Positions 11,741 to 23,041 are shown, numbered from the stretch's first letter. The stretch: 64,000 nucleotides of DNA from Aralia elata (GCA_034770075.1 CM068382.1:83358643-83422642), one strand, 5' to 3'. Notes: generated by a model from the sequence alone, not told the origin. Program-made: numbers and translations.

Positions 11741-12044
11741 GATGATGACAAAAACACTAATAGCATAACATTCTATTTAAGCAATACATGCAAGTGTATG
11801 AGTGCTGATGTGACTTAAGATACAGTAAGTCACTGTATTGCTAGATAAAATGAAATGATTGTGCATTCAAGATAGTCATTTACATCATACCAATAAATTT
11901 AAACATATGCAGTTCACAAGCTATAGTAATCTAATAAGGAGATCCTAGTTACAGGCATAAGACAGTTGATTCTTCCTTACTTGTTAGAGATATACCTTCT
12001 TCTTGATGGTATCTTGTGACTGCTTTCTCCTGCTGCTGTCCTCT

Positions 12045-12947
12045 TTATTCTTCTGCATCCTCCTCTGGCTTTTGCTTCCCCTTACTTCTTGCAGCTGTTT
12101 CTTCATCTTCTTCTTCTCCTGGATCCCCCTCAGTTGTTGGTGCTTCATGTTTGTTCTTTTTCAGCTCGTTTCTTTTCATGGCAGCTCTTATCCTCTTTTT
12201 CATCTTCTTATGCTTCATCTTTTTCTCCCCCTTTTTGTCATCAATCGTTTGGGAGAGATACTGAACATGCGTAATGAGCTGTTCAACTAAGTAGGAGGTA
12301 TTACCAACTTTCATTTTCACCTCCTGCTGGCCAAGCTCCATTTGCTGAGTGAGGGACTGGCTAAAGTTCTCTACTTTAGCTGACAGAGTCTGAAGAGAGT
12401 GTGCATTCTGTTGTTGGAGTTTCAAAGCTTTGGCTCTCTGCTACTCAATTGATTTGAGATATATCTGATCTCGTTGATGAAGCTTTAAAGACATGTCTGT
12501 GAATGAGGCTTGTAACTTCTTGTAGAATTTATTGTCTTCTCCTTCAGCCATCTGCTTTGCTGCTTTTGTGACTGAAGAAATGTTTCCAAGCAATTCTTCG
12601 GAGTTTTTCAACAACTCTTGGTCAAACAAGACATCATCAAAAATTGGTGTAGTTGACTTAAATTTCTCACTCTTGTAGATGTTCTCAAGAGCGGTGACAA
12701 TATCAAATAGCTCTTTGTTGGATGGGGAAGGGATATCAGAAGGTATTTGAGTGGAGGTATCAGGGGGTTTGACAGTTGGCTTAGTCTGGTAAGCTGCAGT
12801 CGTAGAGTTAGGGGGTTCCACAACTGTTGACTCTACGAACTGGTTAGCTGATTTGCCTTTACCACTGTTTTCCAGCACATGGTATGGAATGTATATACCT
12901 TCAGCATGGCAGTAGACTTTGAAATGTTGAGTGTCCTTGATCAACAT
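12045..12947 (-). pseudogene. Accessory (env-position) ORF of Sirevirus-like element, C-terminal part
   Basis: The minus strand encodes about 168 residues (12947-12441), then an in-frame TAG, then 126 more residues ending at 12045. The first segment starts around MLIKDTQHFKVYCHAEGIY. The second is predicted coiled coil (KLQQQNAHSLQTLSAKVENF), then very basic (KKMKHKKMKKRIRAAMKR), then acidic. Coding also extends upstream toward 13021, with a stop, into the CRM insertion site. It continues the ORF at 19906-21573 from the other side of the CRM element. The position, about 300 bp inside the polypurine tract, is where Sireviruses carry their env-like ORF. The coding sequence itself contains a family palindrome (TCGTAGAGT at 12800-12808, ACTCTACGA at 12830-12838). 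Function is unknown. Confidence 0.6.
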
Positions 12948-13021
12948 CTTTGGATAGGATTGAACTCTTGGGAAGTTCTAAGAAATTAGCTTCAGATTAG
13001 GAAATTTTGAGTAACACCAGC

Positions 13022-14003
13022 TGATGAGGACATCCATACTCCAGAAACCCGTGACACAACCCGAGAAGACCTGTTGCAATTACCACTTGGACCCGTTACT
13101 AGAGCTCGAGCTAAAACCTTCAAAGACGGACTTAACGGGATAATCCATGAACTATGGAACGAGGTTGGATCAAGTATAGAAGTTATGGAGATGGAATCCA
13201 AGCGTATGAATCCCGTAAACATGTTGCGAATGGACGTGGCGATCAAAACGACGAAAGAAAACAGTTTGCATGGAACAGGCTAACCTCGCCCCGTCGAGGA
13301 TTTACCAGCCATTTTTCTCGCCCCGGCGAGGAATTTTCAAGCCAAACCTCTCGCCCTGGCGAGAAGCTCGCCCCGACGAGAATTTTTAGTGCAATTTTCT
13401 CGCCCCGGCGAGAACCTCCTAGATGCAGTTTGTCATTTTTTGACTTTCTTGATTTTCAAACCTTCTTTCATCCAAAACATGATATCAGTATTTAGGATCA
13501 ATTACATGTGTTCTGATTGCTATATTTCAACATTTGTGAGCTTGTATTTCAACAAGTGTGTGCTTCTAGAAGCTTCTAGTTTGTTTCTAAAACTAGTATA
13601 AATAGGTGCTATTGTAAACTTGAACTTCATAACCAATTTTTAGATTATCAATATTATTGTGAGTTTGTTTCTCTACTTGTGGTTCTTTGAAGAATTCCTA
13701 AGTGTTCCTTAGTTCTCTTTGGAGATTCATAATTGACTTATCATACAACCAATCATAGTTGTGTGTGGCGTCTTCTACCGCATCAATCGTTGATTGTACC
13801 AAGATTACCGCTTCAATATAAGCGAGGGGTCGAGGTGTCGTTGGTGTTCATCCTACGCATACTTCATTTGCAAGCAATTGTACCAAGATTACCGTCTACA
13901 TTTAGGCGAGGGGTTAAGGTGTTGCAAGCTATCCATCCTATCAACTTGTTAGAAACGATCCGGGCGACGACCACCTCACGCAAGCGTGCCGTGGAGTCTA
14001 TCA
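13022..14003 (+). repeat. 5' LTR of the CRM-type element
   Basis: Starts TGATGAGGACATCC and ends GGAGTCTATCA, next to the primer site. It duplicates the integrase tail-coding sequence (frame open to 13283), five CTCGCC..GGCGAG palindromes, and a downstream region with TATA-like ACTAGTATAAATAGG near 13590. Compared with the 3' LTR it has more T or A where the partner has C or G. Confidence 0.92.
13285..13412. repeat. Five CTCGCCCCGGCGAG-type palindromes in the CRM LTR
   Basis: Copies lie at 13285-13298, 13317-13330, 13350-13363, 13367-13380 and 13399-13412. The consensus is arms CTCGCC and GGCGAG around CC. Copies 2 and 5 are perfect, and copy 5 extends to TTCTCGCC..GGCGAGAA. Copies 1, 3 and 4 each carry one substitution. 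The same cluster occurs at 19182-19309 in the 3' LTR. Confidence 0.9.
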
Positions 14004-14005
14004 TT

Positions 14006-14017
14006 TGGTATCAAAGC
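14006..14017 (+). other. Primer-binding site, initiator tRNA-Met type
   Basis: TGGTATCAAAGC lies two bases after the LTR end. It is the common plant LTR-element primer site complementary to initiator tRNA-Met, with one change from TGGTATCAGAGC. Confidence 0.85.
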
Positions 14018-14440
14018 TAAGTTTCCTATCAAGTTACTTATCTTTACTTCTATTGTTGAATTATAGTCAAAAAAAAAACTGCATAAAATATATAGCAGAA
14101 AATTTGTATTGTGAATTGTTACCATTGGGATTTTCATTTGCAAGAATTATATTTGACGATTGGAAGTCTTGTGGAGAGTCGTACTTTCTATATTGTGTTC
14201 TTGATAAGTTATTATTGGATTGTAACTAGAGAATTGAGGTAATATTTGTGAGAGTTCAAAAAGAACCTATTAGTGAGAACCACGAGCGGAAAAAGGCAAG
14301 AGTAGTAAGCTTAATTAAGGATAAAAGCCTAATTGTGTGATACACGAGCGTTTCCTATTTGTGTGATATATTGTTTGAGTGAAACACGTAAGGGAGTGTT
14401 GAGGGACTTGTTTTCTACTAATCTTTGTTTTGCAGGAAAC

Positions 14441-15493
14441 ATGTCTAACACAAGAGATAAGACAATTGAAAATGAACCTTCTACATCGAATTTTGACCCA
14501 AAACTCATGATGGAGGCTATGATGAAAGAATTTTCTAGACAATTGGGAATGGCTATGGAGCAAGTACATGACCGCATCGATCAATTGAGTGACACTCGAG
14601 GGGAACGAACTCAAATCCCTCTGGGTGGGCACCCAAAAGGAAAGGCCCAACAAAAGGAAGCAAGGCTAGAGGAGACAAATTACTATGATGAAAGGTTTAG
14701 TGAGGAAGAGGATCGAGAAACTGGCTTTATCCCTAGGAGACATTTTGCAAGGGATAGAGGCAGACAAAATCGAGAGGACAACAATCTTGATAGCATCAAA
14801 ATGAAAATTCCCACATTCCAAGGCAGAAGTGATCCCGAGGCTTACTTAGATTGGGAGAAGAAAATGGAGTGGATCTTTGATTGTCACAACTACTCGGATC
14901 TCAAGAAAGTTAGAATTGCAGCTACCGAATTTTCAGACTATGCAGTTACTTGGTGGGATCAATTAATGACCAGCCGAAGGAGGTGCAGAGAACGTCCAAT
15001 AGAGACTTGGGTAGAAATGAAAGCTGTAATGAAAAAGAGGTTTGTCCCAAGCCATTACTATCGAGATCTGTTTCGAAACTTACAAAATTTGAGACAGGGA
15101 AGCAAGAGTGTGGAGGACTACTTCAAGGAGATGGAGATGCTAATGTCTAGAGCTGACATCGACGAGGATAATGAGGCAACCATGGCCCGATTTTCAGCAG
15201 GTTTAAATTGGGATATTGCAGATTTGGTGGAGCGCAAACATTATGTGGTATTGGAAGACATGGTACACATGGTTATCAAAATAGAGAAGCAACTTAAGAA
15301 GAGAGGTGGACAGCGAACAAACCCTACCACAGGTTCATCATGGAAAGCCAATAATGTGAAGCGTGAGGAAAAGCCAACTGTTTTCAAACCAAAGCCAGAA
15401 ATCAAGCAAGGAGCGGCTACTCAAGTAGTGCAAGGTAAAACTAATACACCTTCTGCTAGTCGGAATCGAGATATTGTATGCTTTAAATGTTAA
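14441..15493 (+). CDS. gag: CRM-type gag, ending at a premature stop in the zinc knuckle
   Basis: I chose the ATG at 14441 (MSNTRDKTIENEPS) rather than an in-frame ATG at 14333. It follows a leader with a splice-acceptor-like TTTGTTTTGCAG just upstream, and it resembles family gag starts. The roughly 350-residue product holds the retrotransposon gag core (KIPTFQGRSDPEAYLDWEKK, VTWWDQLM, VEDYFKEMEML). It ends at CFKC, followed by TAA at 15491-15493. The same frame then continues with the rest of a CX2CX4HX4C nucleic-acid-binding knuckle (GRGH..NQC). Gag and pol were therefore one frame, and the stop is a single nonsense change. Gag forms the virus-like particle and binds element RNA. Confidence 0.9.
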   Translation: MSNTRDKTIENEPSTSNFDPKLMMEAMMKEFSRQLGMAMEQVHDRIDQLSDTRGERTQIPLGGHPKGKAQQKEARLEETNYYDERFSEEEDRETGFIPRRHFARDRGRQNREDNNLDSIKMKIPTFQGRSDPEAYLDWEKKMEWIFDCHNYSDLKKVRIAATEFSDYAVTWWDQLMTSRRRCRERPIETWVEMKAVMKKRFVPSHYYRDLFRNLQNLRQGSKSVEDYFKEMEMLMSRADIDEDNEATMARFSAGLNWDIADLVERKHYVVLEDMVHMVIKIEKQLKKRGGQRTNPTTGSSWKANNVKREEKPTVFKPKPEIKQGAATQVVQGKTNTPSASRNRDIVCFKC

Positions 15494-18400
15494 GGCAGGG
15501 GACATATTGTAAATCAATGCCCAAATCAAAGAACTATGTTATTGCTTGATAATGGGGATTTGGAGACCGAAAAAGAAGATAGTGACAATGACTCTATGCC
15601 ACCACTGGAGGAAGATAGAGAGGTTGCTATGCATGGCGAAGTGTTGGTTACACGGAGAATGCTTAGTACACAGGCAAAAGAAGAAAGCAGCGAGCAAAGA
15701 GAGAATCTATTTCATACTAGATGCATGGTAAATGGTAAGATTTGTTGTGTTGTAATTGATGGTGGGAGCTGTACAAATGTGGCAAGCATCACAATGGTAG
15801 AGAAATTGGGACTTACAACATCCAAACATCCTCACCCATACCGATTGCAGTGGCTCAATGATAGCGGCGACATCAAAGTTACCAAGCAAGTATCAGTGCC
15901 GTTTACAATTGGGAAGTATGTTGATGAGATCCTTTGTGATGTAGTTCCTATGCAGGCAGGTCATTTACTACTTGGGAGACCTTGGCAGTTCGATCGGCGA
16001 GTAAAACACGATGGTTTCACTAATGAGTACTCTTTTGTTCATAATCAAAGGAAAGTTACCTTATGTCCTATGTCACCAAAACAAGTGCATGAGGATCAAA
16101 TACACTTGCAGAGAGATCATGAAAAGAAAACAAAAGAGAGAGAAAAAAAGAAAGAAGAGAGAAAAACAAACATTTTTGCAAAAAGGAGTGATGTAAGGCG
16201 AGCTTTGGATTCTAAAAAGCCAATGATTATACTTCGGTATAAGGAGGCACTTTTAAATACTAACGCTAATAATCCTTCTTTGCCTAGTGTTGTTTCTGCT
16301 CTTTTACAGGATTATCAGGATGTATTTCCCGAGGAACTTCCACAGGGATTACCACCAATTCGGGGAATTGAGCATCAAATTGACTTTGTACCAGGCGCGA
16401 CCATTCCAAATCGCCCGGCATACCGAAGCAATCCCGAGGAAACAAAGGAATTGCAAAGACAAGTTGACGAGCTAATGGACAAAGGTTTTGTGAGGGAAAG
16501 CATGAGTCCATGTGCAGTTCCGGTTATTTTAGTACCTAAGAAAGATGGGAAGTGGCGTATGTGCATTGATTGTCGAGCGGTAAATAACATCACGGTAAAA
16601 TATCGGCATCCCATTCCTAGGTTAGATGACATGTTAGATGAATTGCATGGATCTTGTGTGTTTTCTAAAATAGATTTAAAGAGTGGTTATCATCAAATTA
16701 GGATGCATGAGGGAGATGAATGGAAAACTGCTTTTAAAACAAAATATGGATTATACGAGTGGTTAGTCTTACCTTTTGGTTTAACTAATGCTCCTAGCAC
16801 GTTCATGAGACTAATGAACCATGTTTTGCGTTTCTTCATTGGAAAGTTTGTAGTTGTCTACTTTGATGATATCTTAATCTATAGCAAAGATTTAGTTGAG
16901 CATGCATTGCATATAAAATCTGTCCTAGATGTGCTTCGAAAAGAAAAATTGTATGCTAATATGGACAAATGCACATTTTGTACGGATCGAGTTGTGTTTC
17001 TTGGTTTTGTTGTTAGTACACAGGGAGTACAGGTTGACGAAGAAAAGGTACGTGCAATCCAAGAATGGCCAACTCCTACTAATGTCAGTCAAGTTCGTAG
17101 CTTCCATGGACTCGCAAGTTTCTATAGACGGTTTGTAAGGAATTTCAGCGAAGTCACAGCACCACTCACCGAAGTAATCAAAAAGAGTGTAGGATTCAAG
17201 TGGGGTGATGCACAGGAAAAAGCGTTTAATTTGATTAAAGAAAAATTGACTAACGCTCCTTTACTTGTATTGCCAAATTTCACTAAAACCTTTGAAATTG
17301 AATGTGATGCTTCAGGTTTAGGCATTGGAGCTGTGTTGATGCAAGAAGGAAAACCCGTTGCATATTTCAGTGAAAAATTAAGTGGAGCAGCTTTAAACTA
17401 TCCTACCTATGACAAGGAGTTATATGCTTTAGTTCGATCTTTGGAGACTTGGCAACATTACCTGTGGCCTAAGGAATTTGTGATTCACACGGATCATGAA
17501 TCATTGAAATATTTGAAAGGCCAACACAAGTTGAACAAGAGACATGCACGATGGATGGAGTTCATCGAGACATTCCCGTATGTCATTCGGTATAAGCAAG
17601 GTAAGGAGAATGTCGTTGCCGACGCTCTCTCAAGAAGGTATGTGTTGTTAAATACTCTTGACACAAAATTACTTGGTTTTGAACAAATCAAAGAATTGTA
17701 TGTTAATGACCATGATTTCTGTGAAGAGTTTAAAAATTGTGAAAAGAATGTTGTAGGTAAATACTTCAAGATGGATGGGTTCTTGTTTCGTGAGAATCGG
17801 TTATGTATACCTGCATGTTCTTTGCGTGAGTTATTGGTTCGAGAATCACATGGAGGTGGTTTGATGGGACATTTTGGTGTTGATAAGACCTTATCTGTGA
17901 TAAAAGAACATTTCTATTGGCCTCATATGAAACGAGATGTGGAAAGAATTTGTGATAGATGCATTACATGTCGTCAAGCTAAATCTCGTGTTCAACCCCA
18001 TGGGTTATACACACCATTGCCTATTTCGAGTGAACCTTGGATTGACTTGTCTATGGACTTTGTATTGGGTTTACCTAAATCTAAGCATGGTCATGATTCT
18101 ATATTTGTGGTTGTGGACAGGTTTTCAAAAATGGCACACTTTATCCCATGCCATAAGACTGATGATGTATCCCATATTGCTGATTTATTCTTTAGAGATA
18201 TTGTACATCTGCATGGCATGCCCCGAACAATTGTTTCGGATAGAGATGCTAAGTTCTTGAGCTATTTTTGGAAAACTTTGTGGTGTAAACTAGGAACTAA
18301 ACTATTGTTTTCAACTACTTGTCATCCACAAACTGACGGTCAAACGGAAGTAGTAAATAGGACTCTATCTGCATTATTGAGGACTATCATTAAAAAGAAT

Positions 18401-19180
18401 ATTAAGCTTTGGGAAGAATGTTTACCCCATGTTGAGTTTGCTTATAATAGGTCTGTTCATTCAGCTACTAAATTCTCACCTTTTGAAATTGTGTATGGTT
18501 TTAATCCTTTAACACCATTGGATTTAGCACCATTACCTATTTCTAAGTATACTAACATGGATGGCAAAAACAAGGCTGATTTTGTTAAGCAGATACATGA
18601 GAAGACAAGGCTTAACATTGAGAAGAAGACGGATCAATATGCTCGACAAGCCAACAAAGGTCGGCGTCAAGTAATCTTCGAACCCGGGGATTGGGTATGG
18701 CTTCACTTGCGTAAGGAAAGATTTCTTGCTCAAAGGCGTTCGAAACTACTCCCGAGAGGAGATGGACCATTTCAAGTGCTTGAACGCATTAACAACAATG
18801 CTTACAAATTGGATTTACCCGGTGAGTATACTGTTAGTGCAACTTTCAATGTTTCCGATCTAAGCCTGTTTGATGTAGGTGAAGATTTGAGGACAAATCC
18901 TTTTCAAGAGGAGAGGTATGATGAGGATATCCATACTCCAGAAACCCGTGACACAACCCGAGAAGACCCGTTGCAATTACCACTTGGACCCGTTACTAGA
19001 GCTCGAGCTAAAACCTTCAAAGACGGACTTAACGGGATGATCCATGAACTATGGAACGAGGTTGGATCAAGTATAGAAGTTATGGAGATGGAATCCAAGC
19101 GTATGAATCCCGTAAACATGTTGCGAATGGACGTGGCGATCAAAACGACGAAAGAAAACAGTTTGCATGGAACAGGCTAA
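15494..19180 (+). CDS. pol: CRM-type pol: protease, reverse transcriptase, RNase H, integrase with tail in the LTR
   Basis: Continuous frame with gag after the TAA; the first internal ATG is at 15536. From the 15536 start, domains in order are: protease with [12 protein letters not shown] near residue 75; RT with [14 protein letters not shown] and the catalytic YFDDILIYS; RNase H with [10 protein letters not shown], the DKELYALV Glu and HTDH; integrase with a zinc-binding HHCC ([14 protein letters not shown]); and the DDE residues in [17 protein letters not shown] and DGQTEVVNR. The C-terminal tail ([15 protein letters not shown] onward) reads about 260 bp into the 3' LTR, as known for CRM elements. 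There that tail is linked to centromeric targeting. All catalytic motifs look intact. Confidence 0.92.
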   Translation, partial: GRGHIVNQCPNQRTMLLLDNGDLETEKEDSDNDSMPPLEEDREVAMHGEVLVTRRMLSTQAKEESSEQRENLFHTRCMVNGKICCVVIDGGSCTNVASITMVEKLGLTTSKHPHPYRLQWLNDSGDIKVTKQVSVPFTIGKYVDEILCDVVPMQAGHLLLGRPWQFDRRVKHDGFTNEYSFVHNQRKVTLCPMSPKQVHEDQIHLQRDHEKKTKEREKKKEERKTNIFAKRSDVRRALDSKKPMIILRYKEALLNTNANNPSLPSVVSALLQDYQDVFPEELPQGLPPIRGIEHQIDFVPGATIPNRPAYRSNPEETKELQRQVDELMDKGFVRESMSPCAVPVILVPKKDGKWRMCIDCRAVNNITVKYRHPIPRLDDMLDELHGSCVFSKIDLKSGYHQIRMHEGDEWKTAFKTKYGLYEWLVLPFGLTNAPSTFMRLMNHVLRFFIGKFVVVYFDDILIYSKDLVEHALHIKSVLDVLRKEKLYANMDKCTFCTDRVVFLGFVVSTQGVQVDEEKVRAIQEWPTPTNVSQVRSFHGLASFYRRFVRNFSEVTAPLTEVIKKSVGFKWGDAQEKAFNLIKEKLTNAPLLVLPNFTKTFEIECDASGLGIGAVLMQEGKPVAYFSEKLSGAALNYPTYDKELYALVRSLETWQHYLWPKEFVIHTDHESLKYLKGQHKLNKRHARWMEFIETFPYVIRYKQGKENVVADALSRRYVLLNTLDTKLLGFEQIKELYVNDHDFCEEFKNCEKNVVGKYFKMDGFLFRENRLCIPACSLRELLVRESHGGGLMGHFGVDKTLSVIKEHFYWPHMKRDVERICDRCITCRQAKSRVQPHGLYTPLPISSEPWIDLSMDFVLGLPKSKHGHDSIFVVVDRFSKMAHFIPCHKTDDVSHIADLFFRDIVHLHGMPRTIVSDRDAKFLSYFWKTLWCKLGTKLLFSTTCHPQTDGQTEVVNRTLSALLRTIIKKNIKLWEECLPHVEFAYNRSVHSATKFSPFEIVYGFNPLTPLDLAPLPISKYTNMDGKNKADFVKQIHEKTRLNIEKKTDQYARQANKGRRQVIFEPGDWVWLHLRKERFLAQRRSKLLPRGDGPFQVLERINNNAYKLDLPGEYTVSATFNVSDLSLFDVGEDLRTNPFQEERYDEDIHTPETRDTTREDPLQLPLGPVTRARAKTFKDGLNGMIHELWNEVGSSIEVMEMESKRMNPVNMLRMDVAIKTTKENSLHGTG
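18905..18918 (+). other. Polypurine tract of the CRM-type element
   Basis: AAGAGGAGAGGTA lies directly before the 3' LTR start TGATGAGG. It overlaps integrase coding sequence (residues QEERY), so one stretch serves both as primer and as codons. Confidence 0.75.
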
Positions 19181-19900
19181 CCTCGCCCCGATGAGGATTT
19201 ACCAGCCATTTTTCTCGCCCCGGCGAGGAATTTTCAAGCCAAACCTCTCGCCCCGGCGAGAAGCTCGCCCCGGCGAGAATTTTCAGTGCAATTTTCTCGC
19301 CCCGGCGAGAACCTCCTGGATGCAGTTTGTCATTTCTTGACTTTCTTGTTTTTCGAACCTTCTTTCATCCAAAACATGATATCAGTATTTAGGATCAATT
19401 ACATGTGTTCTGATTGCTATATTTCAACATTTGTGAGCTTGTATTTCAACAAGTGTGTGCTTCTAGAAGCTTCTAGTTTGTTTCTAAAACTAGTATAAAT
19501 AGGTGCTATTATAAACTTGAACTTCATAACCAATTTTCAGATTATCAATATTATTGTGAGTTTGTTTCTCTACTTGTGGTTCTTTGAAGAATTCCTAAGT
19601 GTTCCTTAGTTCTCTTTGGAGATTCATAATTGACTTATCATACAACCAATCATAGTTGTGTGTGGCGTCTTCTACCGCATCAATCGTCGATTGTACCAAG
19701 ATTACCGCTTCAATATAAGCGAGGGGTCGAGGTGTCGTTGGTGTTCATCCTACGCATACTTCATTTGCAAGCAATTGTACCAAGATTACCGTCTACATTT
19801 AGGCGAGGGGTTAAGGTGTTGCAAGCTATCCATCCTATCAACTTGTTAGAAACGATCCGGGCGACGACCACCTCACGCAAGCGTGCCGTGGAGTCTATCA
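18919..19900 (+). repeat. 3' LTR of the CRM-type element
   Basis: A 982-bp copy of 13022-14003, starting TGATGAGGATATCC and ending GGAGTCTATCA, followed by the target duplication CCAGC. It encodes the integrase tail up to the stop at 19180. The palindrome cluster at 19182-19309 has four perfect copies and one damaged copy (CTCGCCCCGATGAG). Confidence 0.93.
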
Positions 19901-19905
19901 CCAGC

Positions 19906-21573
19906 TGATGAAGCTTGTATCTCCAAATTCAATGGCCTTCAACCAGGGCATCCATGGGTAAAACCATGTCAGTTGTTCACTGTCAGGATCATATAGAACT
20001 GTAGCGCGATCAAGCTCAATGTCTTGAAAATTGTTAAGAAGATCCTCTATGGTCATTGATACCACTTTCATTTGACCGTTGCTATAATCTATCCATCTTG
20101 TTGGCAACACAGCTCCTGGTTTGTCACAGGCCTCCAGCACAATTCTCTTTCGTATTCTCGTGTTTGCTGGCTTGAAGTTGCTTTCTGATGCACTGTTCTT
20201 AGAATCAGAATCTTGTTGTACTTCATCATCATCCATTGCTTCTTTCCCTTTATCAGATTCTGTGATACTCATGTTCTTTGAGCTTGCTTCCTTCATAATC
20301 AATTCATTTGAATCCTCAACTGACTCATCGGTTGACTGCTCTTCATAGCTTGCTTCCATGTCCTCATCATCTTCTGTTGATTTATTGAGATTCTTTTCAA
20401 CAGACATAACTATATCCTTTCTTTCTGATTTAGACATACTTGTGGTCACATCCTTTTTAGCAGATTCATCACTAGATGCCACATCTTTACTTATCTCTGC
20501 AGCTTCAGCTTTACCACTCTCATCATCATCTCCAAGGTCAACTGTCACTGGTGGAATCTCTTCTTTACTTCTTTGACTCGAGAGTTCCATCATTTGCCTT
20601 AGTCTTGCACTCTGTCTCCTTTCTGAGGGTTTGACCATAGGTGCCTTGGATGCTTCTTTCTCTCCCTTAGATTCATCTTTCGAGGAGGAGGAGGAACTCT
20701 TCACTGGGGCTGCCCCAACTTTCACCTTCTTCTTGAGTGATTTTGAGGGAATGGGCTCAGGGGATGAAGAGTCTTCAGATTGAGATGATTCATCCTTCAA
20801 TGTACTAGCTTTCCTCTTCCCTCTGCCTGCCTTTGAAGTCCCTTTGTTGCTGCTACCAGATATTCTCAACTTTTTGTTCTCCATGGGGTTCTTCTTCCAA
20901 TTGTCAAACAATTTGGGTGACATGATTTTGTGGACATTTAGGGTTTCTCCCTCATTATTCCCAATTTTATTTTTCAGCCTTTTCTTCAGTATGATGCTCA
21001 AGAACCTTCCATAATAAACCTTCAAGACAGGTTTATCTGATGCCTTCACTTTCCTGACTTCTTTGACTAACCAATCAGACAGTATAGCTCCAAAATTCAT
21101 CTTCCTCTTCATGACAATAACAGTCGTAATCTTCAGTTGCAGATCACTCACAGTGTCATGGGCAATATCTTTACATAGGATACATTTGCCCATAATCTCA
21201 GCTAGGAATTCGAACTTCTCAGGAAATTCCTTTTTCTTCATTCCCTTTACATGGGGATTCTTACATAGCCCATCAATTTCTTGCCTTCATCAGAATCGAT
21301 TTCTTCTAGGGATGACAGACCTTGGTTGGTAAATCCCAGACATTGATTGATTTCTGCAGCATTCATTTTCAGTTTCATGCCACGAACTTTAGTAGTCAGA
21401 ACATCACCTTCGATTACTGCATTCTGGTAGAATTCCTTAATAAGATCGGAGAAGATCTTGGTGTTTGACCCTAAGCATTCTGAGAATCCTGCTTGTTTCA
21501 CACTTTTGAGGATGTCCTTGAATTTCTCATCTGATTCTTCAAATTTGTCGAAGCCAAGTTGGATACCTGACAC
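19906..21573 (-). pseudogene. Accessory ORF of Sirevirus-like element, N-terminal part
   Basis: The minus strand encodes 108 residues from 21573, then shifts frame near 21255 and continues for 447 residues from 21241 into the CRM insertion site. The first part holds IKEFYQNA and VRGMKLKMNAAEINQCLGF. I compare this with the putative plant transposon protein domain common in retroelement ORFs. Beyond about residue 250 it becomes serine- and acid-rich with basic patches (KSLKKKVKVG), a likely nuclear signal. Coding resumes at 13021 and runs to 12045. A host gene is an alternative. However, its place next to a polypurine tract and LTR, and palindromes of the LTR type within and upstream of it, favour an element ORF. 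Confidence 0.6.
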
Positions 21574-22233
21574 AACTTAACAGTTTTCCATAATAAGGGT
21601 TGAAGAATACTTGACTATTGATAGAGGTTTGAAGCGATAAGGGTTTTGAGGCTTCTGGAGATTGCTGGTTTTGGTTTGCTGAAGATTTGATGATTTTAGG
21701 GTTTTGAGAGATCAGCACAGCTTTATGAGAGGAACGATATTGATAACTGATAGGAAAGAGCAACCGTCAGTTTTTGAATTTTGACTTATATCAGTTCCCT
21801 CTTTTTGTCAAGTACATGTGTGAGAGACCCATTTGCTGAACGTGGCCAACTCTGTTGAAACTTCCATAACTGCTACGCATCAGTTATTCTGGCCTACGAA
21901 CGTGGCCCATGTCCTTTTGACTGTTGACTTTACCCGTTCGTAGAGTACCTAGATGTCTTTGCTCTTTACTCTACGATCGTGTCTTCCTTGAGAGTAGAGT
22001 TTGGTCACACCTACTGCTGCTCAGATGCTGACTTGCACTTATCTTGGTGAGTGCAGACTTTGATGAAAGAGACTTCATTTAGGCTTGTAGTGGCTTCCTT
22101 CTAGAATAAGTAATCTTTGAAGGAACCTTGTTTTCTCTTGACATCTGAAATGATTATCTTCATACTTTGTATCTGATCCTGTAGTAGGGCTGAACCACTT
22201 GCTTGGTGAAGACTTGCCTTTAGGACCAACTTT
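21574..22233 (-). other. Leader/spacer upstream of the accessory ORF
   Basis: No convincing gene. On the minus strand it looks like a 5' untranslated leader (ACTGATATAAGTC TATA-like sequence near 21780, then CT-rich sequence to the ORF). It contains the palindrome pair CGTAGAGT (21939-21946) and ACTCTACG (21968-21975), the family signature of the 8607-11726 LTR. No gag or pol of that element is present. The right end fuses abruptly to an Athila LTR. Confidence 0.5.
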
Positions 22234-23035
22234 TATTGGGTGTTTCCTAATCTTTTATCTCAGATTTGTAATTAATTATGATGGTTTATTCTAGGATTTT
22301 GGTTTTTATTTTCAGCATGAACTAAACCCTTAATAAAGGCTACAATTGAACCTTTTGTGCTTATGAATTAAGTATCTATGTGAATCCAATTATTATTTCA
22401 AATTGAGTTGTCTATCTTATTCTGTATTTATTGATTAATTGTTTGGCCAACAATTAGCGGGATACCTTAAATGAATTTGGGAGATAAAATTTAGGGTTAG
22501 ATCTGAATATGATATCATGTATTCTTAATTATTTGCATGAGATGAATAATTAGGGTTGTGAAGTGAATAGGGATATCTCTTCAATGCATGTAACTATTGG
22601 GAATTGGTGCTTAACGAATTTAATCTTTTAGTTTTGCATAGGAATGTCGCAGAATTGATTTGGTTAAATAAATTTGTTTGATCACTTGGAAAAGGGCTTA
22701 CAAATAAAGTTAAATTCATGTTAACAACTCTATTGAGCTTAATAATTGGATGAATTGGAGAATTAGTTTATATTGCATGAATGGGGATATTGTAGTCTTA
22801 AGCTTTAAAATCTGAATTTCAATCTTTGTGTTTAGTTGTTAATCTTAGTTTGAATTTAATTAGTTTTAATCAACATCTAAATCGTGATTGTTTAATAAAA
22901 TAGCGTTAATATAGATTGGTAGTTGAAAGTATAAATTGTAATATTTCTCCGTGGGAACGATACTCTACTTATCATTATATTACTTGTTGATCGTGTATAC
23001 TTGCACGTAGTTGTTGATTTTGAAATCGGACAACA
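22234..23035 (+). repeat. 5' LTR of the Athila element, 5'-truncated
   Basis: About 800 bp align closely with the 3' LTR from 35130 to 35920 (for example TTTCCTAATCTTTTATCTCA) and end GGACAACA before the primer site. The first ~500 bp of the LTR are missing. The breakpoint lies around 22,228-22,234, where Sirevirus-like spacer begins. Confidence 0.88.
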
Positions 23036-23041
23036 AGTTTT

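Larger units (their letters stand above)
13022..19900 (+). mobile_element. CRM-type chromovirus (Ty3/gypsy), nearly intact
   Basis: A 6879-bp element with 982-bp LTRs, tRNA-Met primer site, a single gag-pol frame and a polypurine tract. Perfect 5-bp target duplications CCAGC lie at 13017-13021 and 19901-19905. The gag and RT wording ([21 protein letters not shown]) and an integrase tail that reads into the 3' LTR match the CRM clade as I know it. LTRs differ at about 15 of 982 sites by eye, roughly 1.5 percent, so the insertion is fairly recent. It splits the accessory ORF of the Sirevirus-like element. The only obvious lesion in gag-pol is one stop codon. Confidence 0.9.

Noticed and set aside
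13285..13412. CRISPR-like array of short palindromic repeats
   Set aside because: Repeats are only 14 bp, spacers are irregular and short, the array is duplicated in both LTRs, and this is a plant genome.
19906..21573. A host gene encoding a serine-rich nuclear protein
   Set aside because: Considered because of its length and leader-like upstream. Position next to a polypurine tract and LTR, shared palindromes and the retroelement-type N-terminal domain make an element ORF more likely; not fully excluded.
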